Below the pieces are notes generated by a model, which had not been told where the DNA came from, ran no database searches, and saw only the letters and a list, made by a program, of their open reading frames with translations. Of a stretch of 64,000 nucleotides of DNA, positions 12,016 through 24,700 are shown piece by piece. The stretch covers positions 3,882,002 through 3,946,001 of the forward strand of contig JAGMVK010000002.1 in the NCBI GenBank assembly GCA_020747065.1, in the 5' to 3' direction. This DNA comes from Cadophora sp. MPI-SDFR-AT-0126 (taxonomy: Eukaryota; Ascomycota; Leotiomycetes; Helotiales; Ploettnerulaceae). The position numbers were made by a program, and so were the translations under genes. Within the stretch, counting starts at the first letter, position 1; every line of letters starts with the position of its first letter.

Positions 12016-13836
12016 ATGATCTCCTAGATCTGCCCAGGCTTTGGGGTGGGATGAGGATAAGCACACTGAACAAAATGATCAGTATGAACTTCCCCGAGGT
12101 GAGCCTTCCATCTGACGAGCAGGTGTGACTTGCTCACCATAGAAACAGGCAGTCGTACACTATCTCGAAGACATCAAAGAGTTCTGGTCTCAGCTCCTCG
12201 CCTACAACAAGCAAGCGATGCGGATGCTCGATAATGTCACGGTCAAGGCGGTAGAGCTTATGGCGCCTAGACATTCCAGGCGGGATGCGCAAAAACTACA
12301 CGGCCAGCTGGCCAGTGGCCAGATCTTCGCCGCATTCAATTCGGAGGACCGTGATGCGATCTGGAGTAGGTTGCGCACCGCTAGCGGCCTCATCCCATCC
12401 CTCTTCACCCTGTTTGAAGATCTCAAGTATTTGCAAGCCTGCGCGGGTAGCATGAGGCACTTGGTTGAGCCGGCTCCCGGGCAGACCTTGTTCGTGGCCT
12501 TGGATGACAAATTCTTTGGGAGCACAGAGGATTGGGATCTGGCGTATCGGCGGCTATGGCTTACTCCATGGAATACTACAGCAAGTTGCCTGCCCCACCG
12601 AAGGACACAAAGAAGAATCGTTTGGCCAAAGCGGGAACCACAAAGCCGGACGAAGTTGTCCTGTCGGACTTCGCTGCGCTCGCTAGCCAGCTGGGTTTTC
12701 AGTCCGACCAGATCTCGGCGTTGAAAGAACGCTCGTCAGATAGGGAGATCGCACGTGCTGCCTTGTTAAACGCTCGGAAACCAGACAGCTACGAATATAC
12801 TGGCCAGAGTCTCGAGTCTCACACTGAGCAGATCATAAGATTGTTTGCAACTGCCACACCCCTCACGCTGGAGCAGTCGTCCCCGGCCTTCGTCAGCGAT
12901 GATCCTGCCGCTGCAGGGGTCCGATGTGGATTCCCAGACGAAGAGGCTCACGCACGAGATGCCAAATCCCTTGTTATTGCCAACCTGCACGCAGAAGTGG
13001 ACAAGCAGGGCGAGAGCGTCACATCGTTCTTTGTGCGCAAGTCTGTGTATTTTGCATTTTTTGGTCGACCAAGCGAGACCACTACAAAACGTCGTTCGAA
13101 CCCTGCACCACACACAGGCGGAGGATTAGATCTGCAACAGGAGCGGCTGGGTGCTTTGGGCGGGGGAAGGAATGTATCGGGGCAAGGACACCCAACCCCT
13201 CAGGAGGTGGCCAGGATGGCGCAGGAGAGGCAAGCATCAGAGGAAGCCGGCAATAATTTACGAGAGGGGGGTGACGCTTCACAACCAACACAGAGAAATC
13301 AAAGGCGAGGTACTCACGTTAATCTTGAGAGAAGCATTGCGGATGGGCTCGCTCGCACCTCTGAACAACCAGAGGATCCACCACAGATGAGTTCGCCTGC
13401 GGCTGGTCGGGAAGCGCTCGTCAACTCCTCCCAGGATTTGATTCGTACCGACGACGTCGATTCGAGTGCTCACGGGCAACCATCCGAACAGAATCTGGAC
13501 AGGCAGCTGCAGATAATTCCTCCATCTTCTATGGTGCGTATTGAGTTCAAAATTTACGAGCGAGACGTTTGGAGGACCGAGCGAAGCCTTCTAGTGGACT
13601 CTTCTGACCCGTCCGAAGTCGAACGGGTGGCGAAAAAGTACATGAGGAAGCACATCCGGCCGTTTGATAGCTCGCTCAACCTGTTGGTCCCAAGAACGTG
13701 CTTCCAAGCCGCGATTGCGGATGGGTCGAACACTATACTTCTGGTTCCTGAGAACAGGATCCAAGTAAATAATCAGCTTGTGAAATATGTACCTGCCGTG
13801 ATGTCTGATGGGAAGCTTTCTACTGAGGCTGGGTAA

Positions 13837-14580
13837 GGAGAAATCGTTGATAATATGCGAGAGCCTATAACTACGCTATTCTCACTCAGCTATCACCGCC
13901 ACGCAGTCTGTCTAGATTGCTCGCTATGCGTTAAGTATTCAGAGATAGCAACCATCAATAAAATGAAATTTGATCCACATTATCTTTAAGTTATTGCCGC
14001 GTCCTCACAATGCCCTCGCTAAGCCTCTCCCGTTTTCATCAACCTTGGACGATTTTGACCGCTCCAGCTATTGACTGGAACGCATTGAGTGATTAAGATA
14101 CGAGTGACGATGCGTTATGCTGCCTAGTAACTCGAGCCCAAATTTGCAGCTATATCAAAGTTGAGATGTTTGCAGATAGGGTTCATTAATGGACCTGAAC
14201 ATTGCTCCATTTCTGACCCTGTAGACCTGGGCACAGACCACAGTCTCCGATATATCTCGACCTTCAATTTTGGCCGGGCAGCAGTTCTTGCTTTTGGTTG
14301 ATTTGTATTTCGGCTCCATTCGAGGTCTTTTGGAGGCATCTTTGCGCTTAAATTCAAGGCCAAAAGCTCCCTCGTCGCACGGCCGTCAAATCTGAACGGT
14401 GTTCAAACCTCTCCACAAGCAGCGTTCAACCTCATCCAGGAACAGAATCCAACTTCTCTACAAACAACATCCAATCTCGTCCAGATACTGCCTCCAACCT
14501 CACCGCAGACGCCACCCAGCTTCTCCACAACCCGCCCCTTCGAGCGACACAGAAACATGCCTTCGTGGGCACAACCTGCT
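13837..14580. other. intergenic, no gene seen
   Basis: Only short open frames on both strands without recognisable motifs. A His/Gln/Pro-rich frame at about 14400-14584 (+) is low complexity and I do not support it as a gene. Confidence 0.5.
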
Positions 14581-14584
14581 CTAA

Positions 14585-14971
14585 ATCTTGGTGGCGTTCA
14601 TGTCCATCTCTAAGTGCCTATAGGTCAGGTCTACTACATCGATAACTGGGTTCGTGGTGTTGAAATGAAAGGGACTCGCAACATGGTGAAAGGAGGGTTT
14701 GATCGTACAGCTTCATCAAAGGCGCCTCGAGCAGCAATATCTTCGACCAGTACGTATGAGAGTTGATCGGTGGACAATTGCCGATACCCATCGAGTATTC
14801 GCTGGCCCTTTTCGTGAGATCGAACGGTGGTAACAACGGTATGACTACGCAAAGCTGTCAGTCAACCTATCTAGTATAAGAAAGGCGAAGGTGCACACAC
14901 CCACGTTTGAGCAAGTACTCCAGACAATGGGCAGCAACAAAGCCACTTCCACCAGTCAGTAGGACTCTCAT
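14585..14971 (-). pseudogene. NAD(P)-dependent reductase/epimerase N-terminal fragment (GRP2-like)
   Basis: This is the N-terminal end of an extended short-chain dehydrogenase of the methylglyoxal-reductase / dihydroflavonol-reductase type. Exon 1 (from 14971) encodes MRVLLTGGSGFVAAHCLEYL, which contains the Rossmann TGGSGFxA nucleotide-binding motif. A short intron (GTGTGTG...GCGTAG) leads to exon 2 with HTVVTTVRSHEKGQRIL and LSYVLVEDIAARGAFDEA. After NPPF the frame shifts by one, and the expected ASPFHFNTTNPVIDVVD segment follows in another frame. Similarity then stops. The catalytic YxxxK region and the whole C-terminal two thirds are absent, so this is a dead fragment. Confidence 0.8.
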
Positions 14972-15815
14972 GATCTTTGATAAGTAGTTGTTACGAAGTG
15001 CAAGCTGGCGAGCTAGAATTGCTGAAGGCAATATTCTGTGCCAAGATTTATATGATCGCGTACTTTGAATACGAGGAAGTATGCCTAAGAAGCAATTTTC
15101 TGCGCGCTTTGCGGTGACGACGCTCAACACTTCGATTAAGGGCATGTACTGAGGTATTTGGCAATCGTGGCTCGACGGGAGCGTGCCGTACCGGGGCCAT
15201 GAGGACAACGGAGTCCGCCTGCTTTGGCAGGAAGTGATCTTGATAACACCGTCGTCGGAAAGAGTAATGGGTGCAGAGGAGTGGGAGGAGACTGTTGTGG
15301 TTGGTGACAAGTAATGGTTGCTACAGTTGGGGGAACGATGAGGAAATATAAGTATGTTCGAGGGGGGGAGGAGTCGAAGGTCGGAAGGTTGGCCGCCATG
15401 ACTGAGAAGCCCCCGTTTATGGGGGTGGATGAGGTGAATGAGGAAGGGCTAGTAGAGTGACCTTGAGGGGTGACGCTTAGTTGACGTTCAAGGCGCTTGG
15501 AAGCTTCCTGGTTCCGATGATCTGCCGACAGTCGACGCCAGGGCTCGACATGTGATGGGTGTTTTCTGGGTTTCGAGCCCGCGTAATGTACCTACTTCTC
15601 GATTAACAGAGATCAACCAGCCTTCCGGTGTTTACCGAGTAAATACCCGACTGTTACTTTTGACAGGTTCTGAATATATTGACTGAACTACTGCTCATCG
15701 TATGGACAGATCTCCATATAAATACAGTCTATCCGTAGTCATGTGCCTTGCACATGACTCATTATCACATGACTCATCTCACACTAACCTCTAGGCTTCC
15801 ACACCCCTTCAACAG
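14972..15815. other. intergenic, no gene recognised
   Basis: Contains open frames on the minus strand (15399-15136 and the upstream part of 15310-14975) without known motifs. They may be shadows upstream of the reductase fragment. Confidence 0.4.
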
Positions 15816-16058
15816 TTACACAGAGAGATCCATGCAACTTTGTGTATTCTTATCATCGTATGTGATTGTACCATTTGGCAGGAGACTGCCAACTTGAAAA
15901 TCCTCGACGAGATCAATCAAGTCGTTTGATTTTGGATCACTTTCTCGTATCGTCAGGCCGCCCCAAAGTTCGTGGTATAGGTTGAAATCACCCAAGATGA
16001 TTTGTTCTTCTTCCTGGTTGGCAGAGAGTGCCGTGCTAAGGTGTGGTAGGCAACTCAT
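15816..16058 (-). pseudogene. LINE endonuclease fragment
   Basis: About 80 residues of an apurinic-type endonuclease/exonuclease/phosphatase domain as found at the N-terminus of Tad-like ORF2. The diagnostic part is IILGDFNLYHELWGG (GDFN catalytic motif), followed by LIDLVEDFQVGSLLPNGTITY. Reverse transcriptase and upstream parts are missing. It belongs to a different LINE copy from the one at 4.5-7.2 kb, where the endonuclease is deleted. Confidence 0.75.
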
Positions 16059-16344
16059 CCTGTGGTCTGACGATCTTGGGGGTTATATGCGTTGTGTGTA
16101 CAGAACTTTGTTGCTGCCTCGGTGGCCGGGCGGGGGTTTTATCGTGATTTCAACATCGCAAATCCAGTTATAGATAAAATTCTTCAAATAGATAACCTGA
16201 TTGAATCGCAACTTCCGGTAGCATTTGGCTTGTACCCCAGTAAATACAGAACATGTATGTGCACTTGGCAAGCGCGCCTGCAGGAACCAGCCCGCAAAGC
16301 GAACCTGCACAGCCGACGCCACCTGACCGGACTAGGCTCTTTGG

Positions 16345-18098
16345 TTACTGTGGTCTCAGAGCACCCATCTCACTCATTCCCCATTTGTCATGAATCTGCT
16401 GCCTCATCTTCTTCCCCCAAAATGCGATAGGGATTGCGATACAACCCACAACGGCGATCAGGACCCCTATCTCAATATCCGCATTTGCATGTCCTTGAGA
16501 CCGAATCCAAGGAGGAATCGCAAAACTTATCCCAAAGCTTGTCATGTTGCTCACACTGCTTATTCCAGCCAAAGCTGGTGCTGCCCAACGAGGAAAAGCT
16601 TCGGTAACCCAGAGTGTATTTGCGGTGGCTAAGCTGACAAGCGTAAAGGAGTTGAGGCCGTACGCGAAATAGATCCACATGTAGTGCCATCTGTTCTCCA
16701 CAGCAACCCCGTAGATAATGATATTAGCAGTTCCAGTGAGGATTGGCAGTATGAAAGCTGGGAGGTAATGTTCTGCGTCGCGAACACCAAGATTTCTTTT
16801 TGCGAGGCGACAAGAGACAAACGAGACCATGAATCCAGATACTGGCCAAGCAATAAGACATCCAATGGCACCAGCCATGTGTATAAGCGCAAAAGCATCC
16901 GAGCTGAGCTTATAGCGTGGGTTAATCAAGATGTCAGTATACGTCTCCTTGATTGACAGCATGCTGGTGAAGACCAAAGCGTTGAGAATCGCAACCCAGA
17001 AGATCAGTGGGTTCAAAAGACAGCCAAGGACCTGTGAATAGCATATCCGCATAGCTCTCCAACCACCACGAGTGAGGCCCCAGAATTTCAGGTTACCAGC
17101 CCACGGAGATTGGTTCGGTGTCTCAGGTAGTGCTTTACCGTCTGGCACCTCCTCCCAGTCTTCGTAGACATGCACCTTTTCGGTAGCACTTTGGATGAGT
17201 ACCCGCCCATTAAAAGCAACCGGTGGGCGGACGAAATAGGTTTCTGGGTAGAAGAAAAAAGCCAGGACGACCGAAAGGAGAGAGGCAATCGCCCAGCTAC
17301 TGTAGAATAGGCGCCATGTCGACTCTCCCGATCCCTTCGGGACAAGCCGAGGAATGAGCGCGAGGAGGGTCGCGGTTATAGCTCCCACGCCGCACCATAT
17401 CATTGCGATTGCTTGGGGCCGTTGGTGTATGAAAGTGATGTCAATTACCATCAGGAGAGCCTATTCCACGTTAGACCAGTGACTGTGTGGTTGGTGGCAT
17501 GATAACTTGCCATGCTCGAACTGAGACCCTGCACTAATCCCATGAAGCAAGATGCTACCAGAAGCTGAGCGAAGTTGGTAATAAGACTTGCAAGCAGGGA
17601 AGACAAGAACAATATCACAGTGCATAACAGAAACACAGGCCTCCGCCCGACTGCCAAGGAGAGTGGGATCCAGATGAGTGCTCCGATCCCCATAAATAGC
17701 TTTGGCACTGAAATTATGTTCTCGACTCGAAAAAAGGTTGGATTCTTGCAAATCTTAGTACGTCGTCAAGTTATATTGGGGTATCGTACTTCCATGTGGA
17801 ATTCGGACCTCATCACGTAGGTGAGATAGGTTGGGCCTTGTATCAACACATCCGCGGAAATGGTGAAGATAAGGAGTGCGAGGAAGGCACGCGCCTGCTT
17901 CCATTTTGACCAGTTCAGTGGATCTTGAGCAGATTTGGTCGGGATTGGAAGATTGAGAATTTTCCCATCGGACGAGATTATGAACACGCTACCTGAAAGA
18001 TCGCAGGAGTCGTATTTGGACTTTGTAGACCTTTGGGGCGCGACAGAAGTAGTGTTAACCGGCAGAGACGCCATTTCCTCGTCATCTATCGTCGTCAT
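16345..18098 (-). CDS. MFS transporter (DHA1/HOL1-like)
   Basis: Predicted 552-residue plasma-membrane transporter in three exons: 18098-17790, 17744-17511 and 17460-16345, all in phase 0. The N-terminal tail has the PLNWSKWKQ signature seen in fungal drug:H+ antiporter-1 members, followed by helix 1 (AFLALLIFTISADVLIQGPTYL). Exon 2 holds a GRRPVFLL loop, the equivalent of the MFS GxxxDRxGRR motif between helices 2 and 3. A long central loop splits the two six-helix halves, and the C-terminus is KKMRQQIHDKWGMSEMG. Intron 1 (17745-17789) ends in a less common AAG acceptor with a TACTAAG branch site. Intron 2 (17461-17510) is a GC-AG intron with the strong donor GCAAGT. No stop or frameshift is needed, so it is probably functional. 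The substrate is unknown. Confidence 0.85.
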
Positions 18099-18796
18099 GT
18101 TGTGCTACGGCAAATAAGAAAAGTATAGGAGTGAAATGCCCTGAAACGAAGTGTAAGGGTTTACTTTCGCGCCGGCAGGAGGGCAGGGGTGTTTTTCTGG
18201 TCGAGAGTTGGCCCGCTGATAACACAAAAGCACGGCCAAGCCGTACCGTAAACGGCCACCAAGCAAGGCTTTTCATTGGCCCCAGTGACCCTAACCGAGG
18301 AGTTTTGATTCGCCAAAATTTTGTTCCTCAAACCTCCCTTATTTGCTCATTACGCGACCATCACGTGTTTTCAACCTCGCCTCCTGCTGGGGTCATCCTT
18401 CAACATCTTCTTAGCTGACTGCCACTGCTGGTTCCTGTTCTTGGGGTCCTCGCTGCGTGGTTTATGCCTGTCTGCCAATATGACCCCGCCTTTTCGAACC
18501 CCCTCGGCAGTTTCGCACGAGGCGGGGTACTACAACAGTTAGGGGATGGGGGTGCCTCGATCCCGGAGGCTGGGCTCCTGCGTAGCGGCGCGCTGAGTTC
18601 TGTGTAATCTGTCATCTGCTCACTGTTCTGCTTAATATGTGAATTTCTTCGCTCGCACTTCGAGGCGGGATAGCGCCAGCACCCCTGTACGCCATTCATT
18701 GCATTTACGCCTCATACACGCCGTCCTACTTCGCCGTAGTGACCCAGGACTGGCATTGTTCTCTCCTGGAGCTACTGGTTCCTGATTACATGCACT
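18099..18796. other. intergenic between MFS gene and Helitron gene
   Basis: No convincing gene. It probably holds the promoter of the minus-strand MFS gene near 18098 and the 5' part of the Helitron, whose left end could not be identified. Confidence 0.45.
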
Positions 18797-21700
18797 ATGT
18801 CTCCTTCTAGTATATGTCAGCATGTTCACGGCCCGGCGGCCGCCTTGGTGGAAGAGGCAGAACGACGAGAGCGTAAGGAAGCTCGGAGAAAATTCCTCCA
18901 ACTTCAGGAGCGGAAGCAGAGGGAGGAGATATCTGCGGTAGGCGAACTTACACAGACTGTTCGGGTATCCTAACAATCTATAGAACCACTATCGTCTTCT
19001 TCGTCTGAAAGTACTCAGACCTGTATCGATAGCACCAGCCACGTCCCGGAACCTGCTAGGGGAACTGTCAGCAACGCAGCATCCAGAATTTGCTTGCATT
19101 CTCCCAGAAGAGCCGTCAGAATCCCGCGATCCGCCGGTATGGCCGGCTCCTCAACGGATCCTGTCAAGAGAGCTACCGCGGTCACAACATCTACGAGACA
19201 CAGACCAGAATATGTCCTTTGATCCATTCCTAAATTCGATACCAATTGAACTACGAAAGGTAATCCCAAGTAAAAGGAGGAGCCCGCATATCAACCCTTC
19301 TTCGTCGGCAAATCTTCCCACGCCTCAGGATCCGAAGATCAAGAGACAAAGGACAACAGAACATGCTAGGGCGCTAGAGGCCGTTAAGCTTGCGGTGGGT
19401 TTGCTAGAGGAGGAATTCAACCTTCGAGAGGCCGCCTCTGAAGCGTTCCCGCCAGAGATCACGTCATCCCATATTCGAACTTCCGTTAGCAAATATGAAA
19501 ATGAGATGTCGGCTGCGTCTGAGAGGTCTGTGTGTTGCTGTTGTGGCAGGCTGATTGCCGCTGGGGATATCTGTGAGGTCGATGATGAGGCTGATTTCAT
19601 CCTACCCCCACGACATAGCCTCGATCATTGTGGCCATCAAGGAAACTCTTGGGACTTTTGTACATCCTGCCACACGGCCTTGCGTCGTGGCAAGATTCCC
19701 AAGTTCTCCGCCTTGAACCTCGTCAATGTGACGATTTGCCAGCACTATCCAGCTGCGCTGGAAGATCTGACGGCGGTTGAGGAGTGTCTCATTGCAAAAT
19801 CTCATCCTGTTGGCACTATCCTCAAATTGCGACCTGGGCGCCGTTCCTCTTCCGTTAGTTATAACGCATTGCGGGGCCACATGATCGTCATTCCGCAGGA
19901 CCCGGGTCCGCTTCTCCAGATCCTCCCCAGTCCCGAGCTGAGGCTGGATACTCTGATCAAGGTTTTCTGGCTGGGCAAACGGGCTCCAGTGGATGCGGAT
20001 CTGAGGCCTTTCTTGCAGGTGCGGAAGGACAAGGTGCTGGCGGCTCTGCAATATCTGGTTGGGCACAACCACCTGTATCGCGACCTCACTATCAACCATG
20101 ATTTGATGGACGGTTGGAACGCCGATTTTATCCCGCCCGAGATCCGGGATAACATCATCTGTCTTGGGGATTCGGACCATCACGAACGTGAGGGCTATAC
20201 GGTTAGCCTGCAGACCGGCAACTATGAGAATGATCTCCATGCCGCACAAGACGGAATTTTGGATGCGGATGACCAAGAAGCTTGTATAACAGGCTCTGTC
20301 TACACGGACGTCAACGGGGAGCGCCAGGATCCGAATGCACGATTGATAGACACCTTGCGAGGAATGATAGCTGATAACCGATATGGGGCCGATGAGAGTG
20401 CACGAGTTATAGACGAAACCGCAGATGAGTTCGGACAGAGGCGGGGAATTATCCCGACAATTTCTTTTGCCATACGCGGGCAATCCGCTTTGATGAACAA
20501 TTGGGAGGACCCTCACTACTTTACCGCCGCTTTCCCAACCCTGTTTCCGGGGGGAATTGGTGGCCACCAAGACCAGAGGGCGGTCCCGGTATCCCTCATG
20601 GCTTTCGCGGAGTGGGCATTAAGTCACCATAGCAGAAGGCAGGTGGTCCCCATCTATTTTACCCGAAGACCTAATAACTTTCGCAGGTTCGCACGCCATA
20701 AGACCTTCATGTACCTTCTTTATGACGTATTACAGCTCCGGAGCTCTTCCCTTGGGAATACGCTACTTGTGAAACGTCGAGACTGGAGGTCGGCCGAGAA
20801 CGATATAGCATCGTTGACGGTTGGCCAGCTCGAGGATGCCGCGAAGACCATTGCTGACGGAGGGATTGTTGAGAACCCTGTGATTCAGCGGCTACAGCGA
20901 ACCATCCTCACAATTGGCATGCAAGTGCCACAATCTTTCTCTCAGAAGCTGAAGATGCGCTCCAATATCAAGGGCTTGATCGCACGGCGTGGCATGCCGG
21001 CGTTTTGGGTGACCATCAATCCCTCCGACTTGAGCAACCCCCTTGTATTACTGTTGGCTGGCATTGAGTATTGCGGAGACGCCTTCCCGACCGCTACTGC
21101 AGCTATCCGGCACGCAGCCGCGACCTCTGACCCCGTCGCCGTTGCCCAGTTCTTCCACCAGACCTGTAAAGGGATCTTCGATGGCCTTCTCGGTACTAAC
21201 ACAGGCCGGATTGGAATCCTGGGGCAGGTCGAGGATCATTTTGCGGTGGTTGAGACGAATGGCCGTGGCATGCTCCATCTTCACGCGCTGGTTTGGCTCA
21301 CTGGCAACGTGGTATTCAGCACTCTGCGGGATCGCCTTCTCCAAGACAAGCCTTTCGCCTCTAGGATGATACGTTATCTGGAAACGGTCCTCGTGCAAAG
21401 CATAGACGTGGGTGTGGATGGCTGTCCCACCATGGAGCCGGAAACCGTGCCCCCCTCCTCCAAAACCCCCGAGACCGATAATGAATTTTACGCCAGGCTG
21501 TGCACCGACAGCAACGCCGTCGCCTGCAAGAAGCAGGTCCATTCATCCAACCACAACGCTACCTGCTTCAAATACAGTCAGAAGGGTCAAGGCGATGAGC
21601 CTTGCAGATTTGGCATGCCGCGCGACCTCCTTCCTACTTCCGAGGTCGATGAACTGGGCGTAATCCACCTGGCTCGGAACCACGGTTGGGTCAACCCGTG

Positions 21701-24700
21701 GAATCCGGTCATTGCTAGTTGCATCCGCTCGAATCATGATATATCTTGGATCCCGACGGTGGCAAAGGCTTTGTGCCTTATTTACTACATCACGACCTAC
21801 GCAACGAAAGATGATGTCTCCCCGTATCAAATGCTGGTTAAGGCTGCACTGTTGAAGCAGTCAATTGAGAAAGCAAAGGCCACTTTGACACCCGATGCTA
21901 CCGATATGCGGATTCGGAAGAAAGATATGGACCAGTTTGCCCTACGATGCTTCAACACACTCTCGCACGATCGAGAGATTAGCGGTGTGCAGATAGCGAG
22001 CTCCTTACTTCGGCTCCCGACCTACTATACAGTGAATAATAACTTTGTCCAAGTTAATCTGTGGTGGCTTAGGAAATATGTGCGGGCGGCTATGGACTTG
22101 GTAGAATCACAAGCCGACGACGACTCTACCGACCTAATGGGCGAGGAACAGTGTGCTTATCAGCCTGGGGCCAAGGCTCCTGTGAGCCGCTTCGACAACT
22201 ACAAATGGCGTGGTCCACACCTAGCCGATCTCCCATTCTTCGAGTACTCTATGCTGGTGCAGACCAAGTACGTACGTGACGCGACATCGGCAGATTTGGA
22301 ATTGGACCCCAAGCACCCAAAATACGGCATACACGTGCAGCGCCTAGCCCGCAAGAAGTCCCAGGTGGTTACCGTTACCTTCAACGGCCAGCTTTCCCGA
22401 TTCCAGGCGGAGGAGGAGGCCGTCCCAGGCGGCCACCCAGCCACGGCTGCGATACAAAACGACCTCGCCGAAGTGCTACTAGGCCTGTTTGTACCATGGA
22501 ACCATTTGCCAGACCTCTTTCGACATCATGCTGTATATTACGAAGTAAAACGTGCAGCCTGTGCCAGGATTTGGGCTGCGGTGGAGCCAGCACTTTCGCC
22601 ACACAACCGTAACTTTGCAAGCAACATTGAACTCCTGCGAAAGTCAAAAGAAGATAGTCGAATTGATGCTGCCCTGCGAGGATCAATGAACCGGCCTGAT
22701 GACTCATTTGACCGCGATGTCGATGATATGCCTCCCGATGTAGATTTAGACGCCGAAGACCATCTGGATACTGTGAATGAAGACTTCAGTACTGAGACCT
22801 TGATAGCGGCATACCATTCCATTGCAATGTCCTGGCGAAAGGAAAGTCTTGTTGCTGGAGAGCGTATTCGTACTTTATTGTCCAGAGCCAGCCAGGTACG
22901 GCCCCTACAGGCGGAAAATCTGCTCCCCCTCGACATTTTTCATCTTAGTACCTACGCAACTTCTGGCCTCAGTTTCTTCCCTCCGGCTACATTGCAACGC
23001 TGGAAGTCACAAATTAAAGGTCTTATTAAATTTGATGAAGCGGAAGACATAGGAGCCGAAGAACGCCTTGCGTATGAGATCGACGATTTCGATCTCGACG
23101 TAGGAGATGGAGCTTTGCATCCTATCCTAGCTTCACCAGAGAGCGCCCCGAATGTGGCGGACCGACGGTCTCAACTTGGCGACAATCCTACTGGCTCGAG
23201 TCTCACATTGCTTGTCAACGAAGATGTTCCTCTCAACGAAAAGCAGCGACTTGTTGTAGAAAGAGTGCTTTCACTTGCGCTGGCTTGGGCGACCCACGCT
23301 TACGATGCCTCCAAGCGGGACCAGAAACTCCTCTACGTTAGTGGCGAAGGCGGAGTTAGCAAAAGCCAAATTATCAAAGCCATCGTTGCCGGCATGGACC
23401 TTATATGTCGCAAAGAGGAGGTCATTCTGATGGCACCGACAGGAGCAGCAGCGGATAATATCAGCGGCAACACGTATCATACAGCCCTCGGCATTAGCAT
23501 CGCCAAAACCCAGAAGACAACAGTGAGCTCTCGTGTCAGGAAGCTGTGGTCCAGGAAGACGGTCATGATCATCGATGAGGTTAGTATGACGGATTTAAGC
23601 ATGCTGAGTACCATCAACAATCAGTGCAAGATTGCAAGGTCCCTCAAGAGAAGCTCTCCCGACCTCTTTAGTGGGCTGCCTATCGTTATCCTCATGGGCG
23701 ACTTCCACCAGTTCCCACCCGTTAGAGGCCCAGCGCTATGGAAGGAGCCAAGAACTGGGAACGACGAAGACGCGAACGGACAATTCATCTGGCATCAGTT
23801 CACGGACGTCATCATCCTAGACCAGCAGATGAGACAGGCAGAAGACCCTGCATTCCGGGATCTACTGGGTCGAGCGAGAGCGGCCACATTAACGGAAGAT
23901 GATCTAGCGTTATTGAACAGCAAGACAACAACGTCCCTCCTTGCACCGGATTTGGAAAACGCAACCACTGTTGTTAAGCTTAATGTTCTTCGTCACCACG
24001 TTAATCGCCTTCAAATGGAACACTTTGCCCGGACCCGATCCCAGAGGATTTACGTCTTCCCAGCGCTGCACAACCGGGTCAGGACTACGGGTCCGTCCCG
24101 TCTATACGCAGAGGACTTGCTGCAACAAACTGACCAAGGCACCCGGATCCCCTTCCCGGGTCTTTTTCTTTACACCCCACAGATGCCAGCTATACTCCTC
24201 ACCAACATCTGCACTGCCCTAGGACAGGTAAATGGTGCGCGTGGTATTGCCTCAGGTATCGTTGTTGATCCAACCGGCATGTCTCTCTACAGTTGACGAT
24301 ATGATACACAACTAACCATACGCATCTAGCGGAGTTCTTCGAGATGGATGATCTGTACATCTTGTGCACAAAACCTCCAGCGTGTGTTTTATTCCGGCGA
24401 GAGAATTCGGCGCACTCTAAGTTCGACGACCTCAGTGCCAACGTCATCCCTGTCTTCCCATTAGAAAGGTCAATCACCGTTAAAGGACACTCCGTGCGAA
24501 GGAGACAGGTGCCTATGTGCCCTGCATTTAGCCTGACAGATTATAAAGTGCAAGGGTCGACGCTTACGACTGCGGTTCTTGATCTCAAACACGACCCAAG
24601 TGCTAGAGGACAAGACGGTCACAAGAAATACTGCTCAACATATGTACAGCTATCACGACTCCGATCATTAGATGGACTCCACCTTCTACAAAGCATTACT

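Larger units (their letters stand above)
7219..13836 (+). pseudogene. DUF3723-family gene, interrupted by transposons
   Basis: DUF3723 proteins are uncharacterised fungal proteins known as frequent cargo of Starship giant transposons. Pieces in order: 7219-7340 (FLNFLRDSNSIGQHRIQVAREI), 7437-7626 after a 56-nt intron (LIEEYANEKPPTAGEIY; ERRWWSHLSKHE), then the gene resumes at 12016 beyond a hAT insertion (LLDLPRLWGGMRISTLNKMI), a further intron (GTGAGCC...AACAG, about 12096-12145), the core (HGQLASGQIFAAF; GLIPSLFTLFEDLKYL; SDREIARAALLNARKPDSY; LFATATP; RCGFPDEEAHARDAK) and a C-terminal domain (VERVAKKYMRKHIRPFD; NTILLVPENRI) ending at 13836. Removing the insertion and one 8-bp copy restores the frame exactly. 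Two further frameshifts, near 7335 and 12558, show the gene is dead. The antiparallel LINE probably also sits in its 5' part. Confidence 0.88.

Noticed and set aside
19602..20570. 322-codon minus-strand frame within the Helitron
   Set aside because: It is antisense to the well-supported Rep region and has no motif; a shadow frame.
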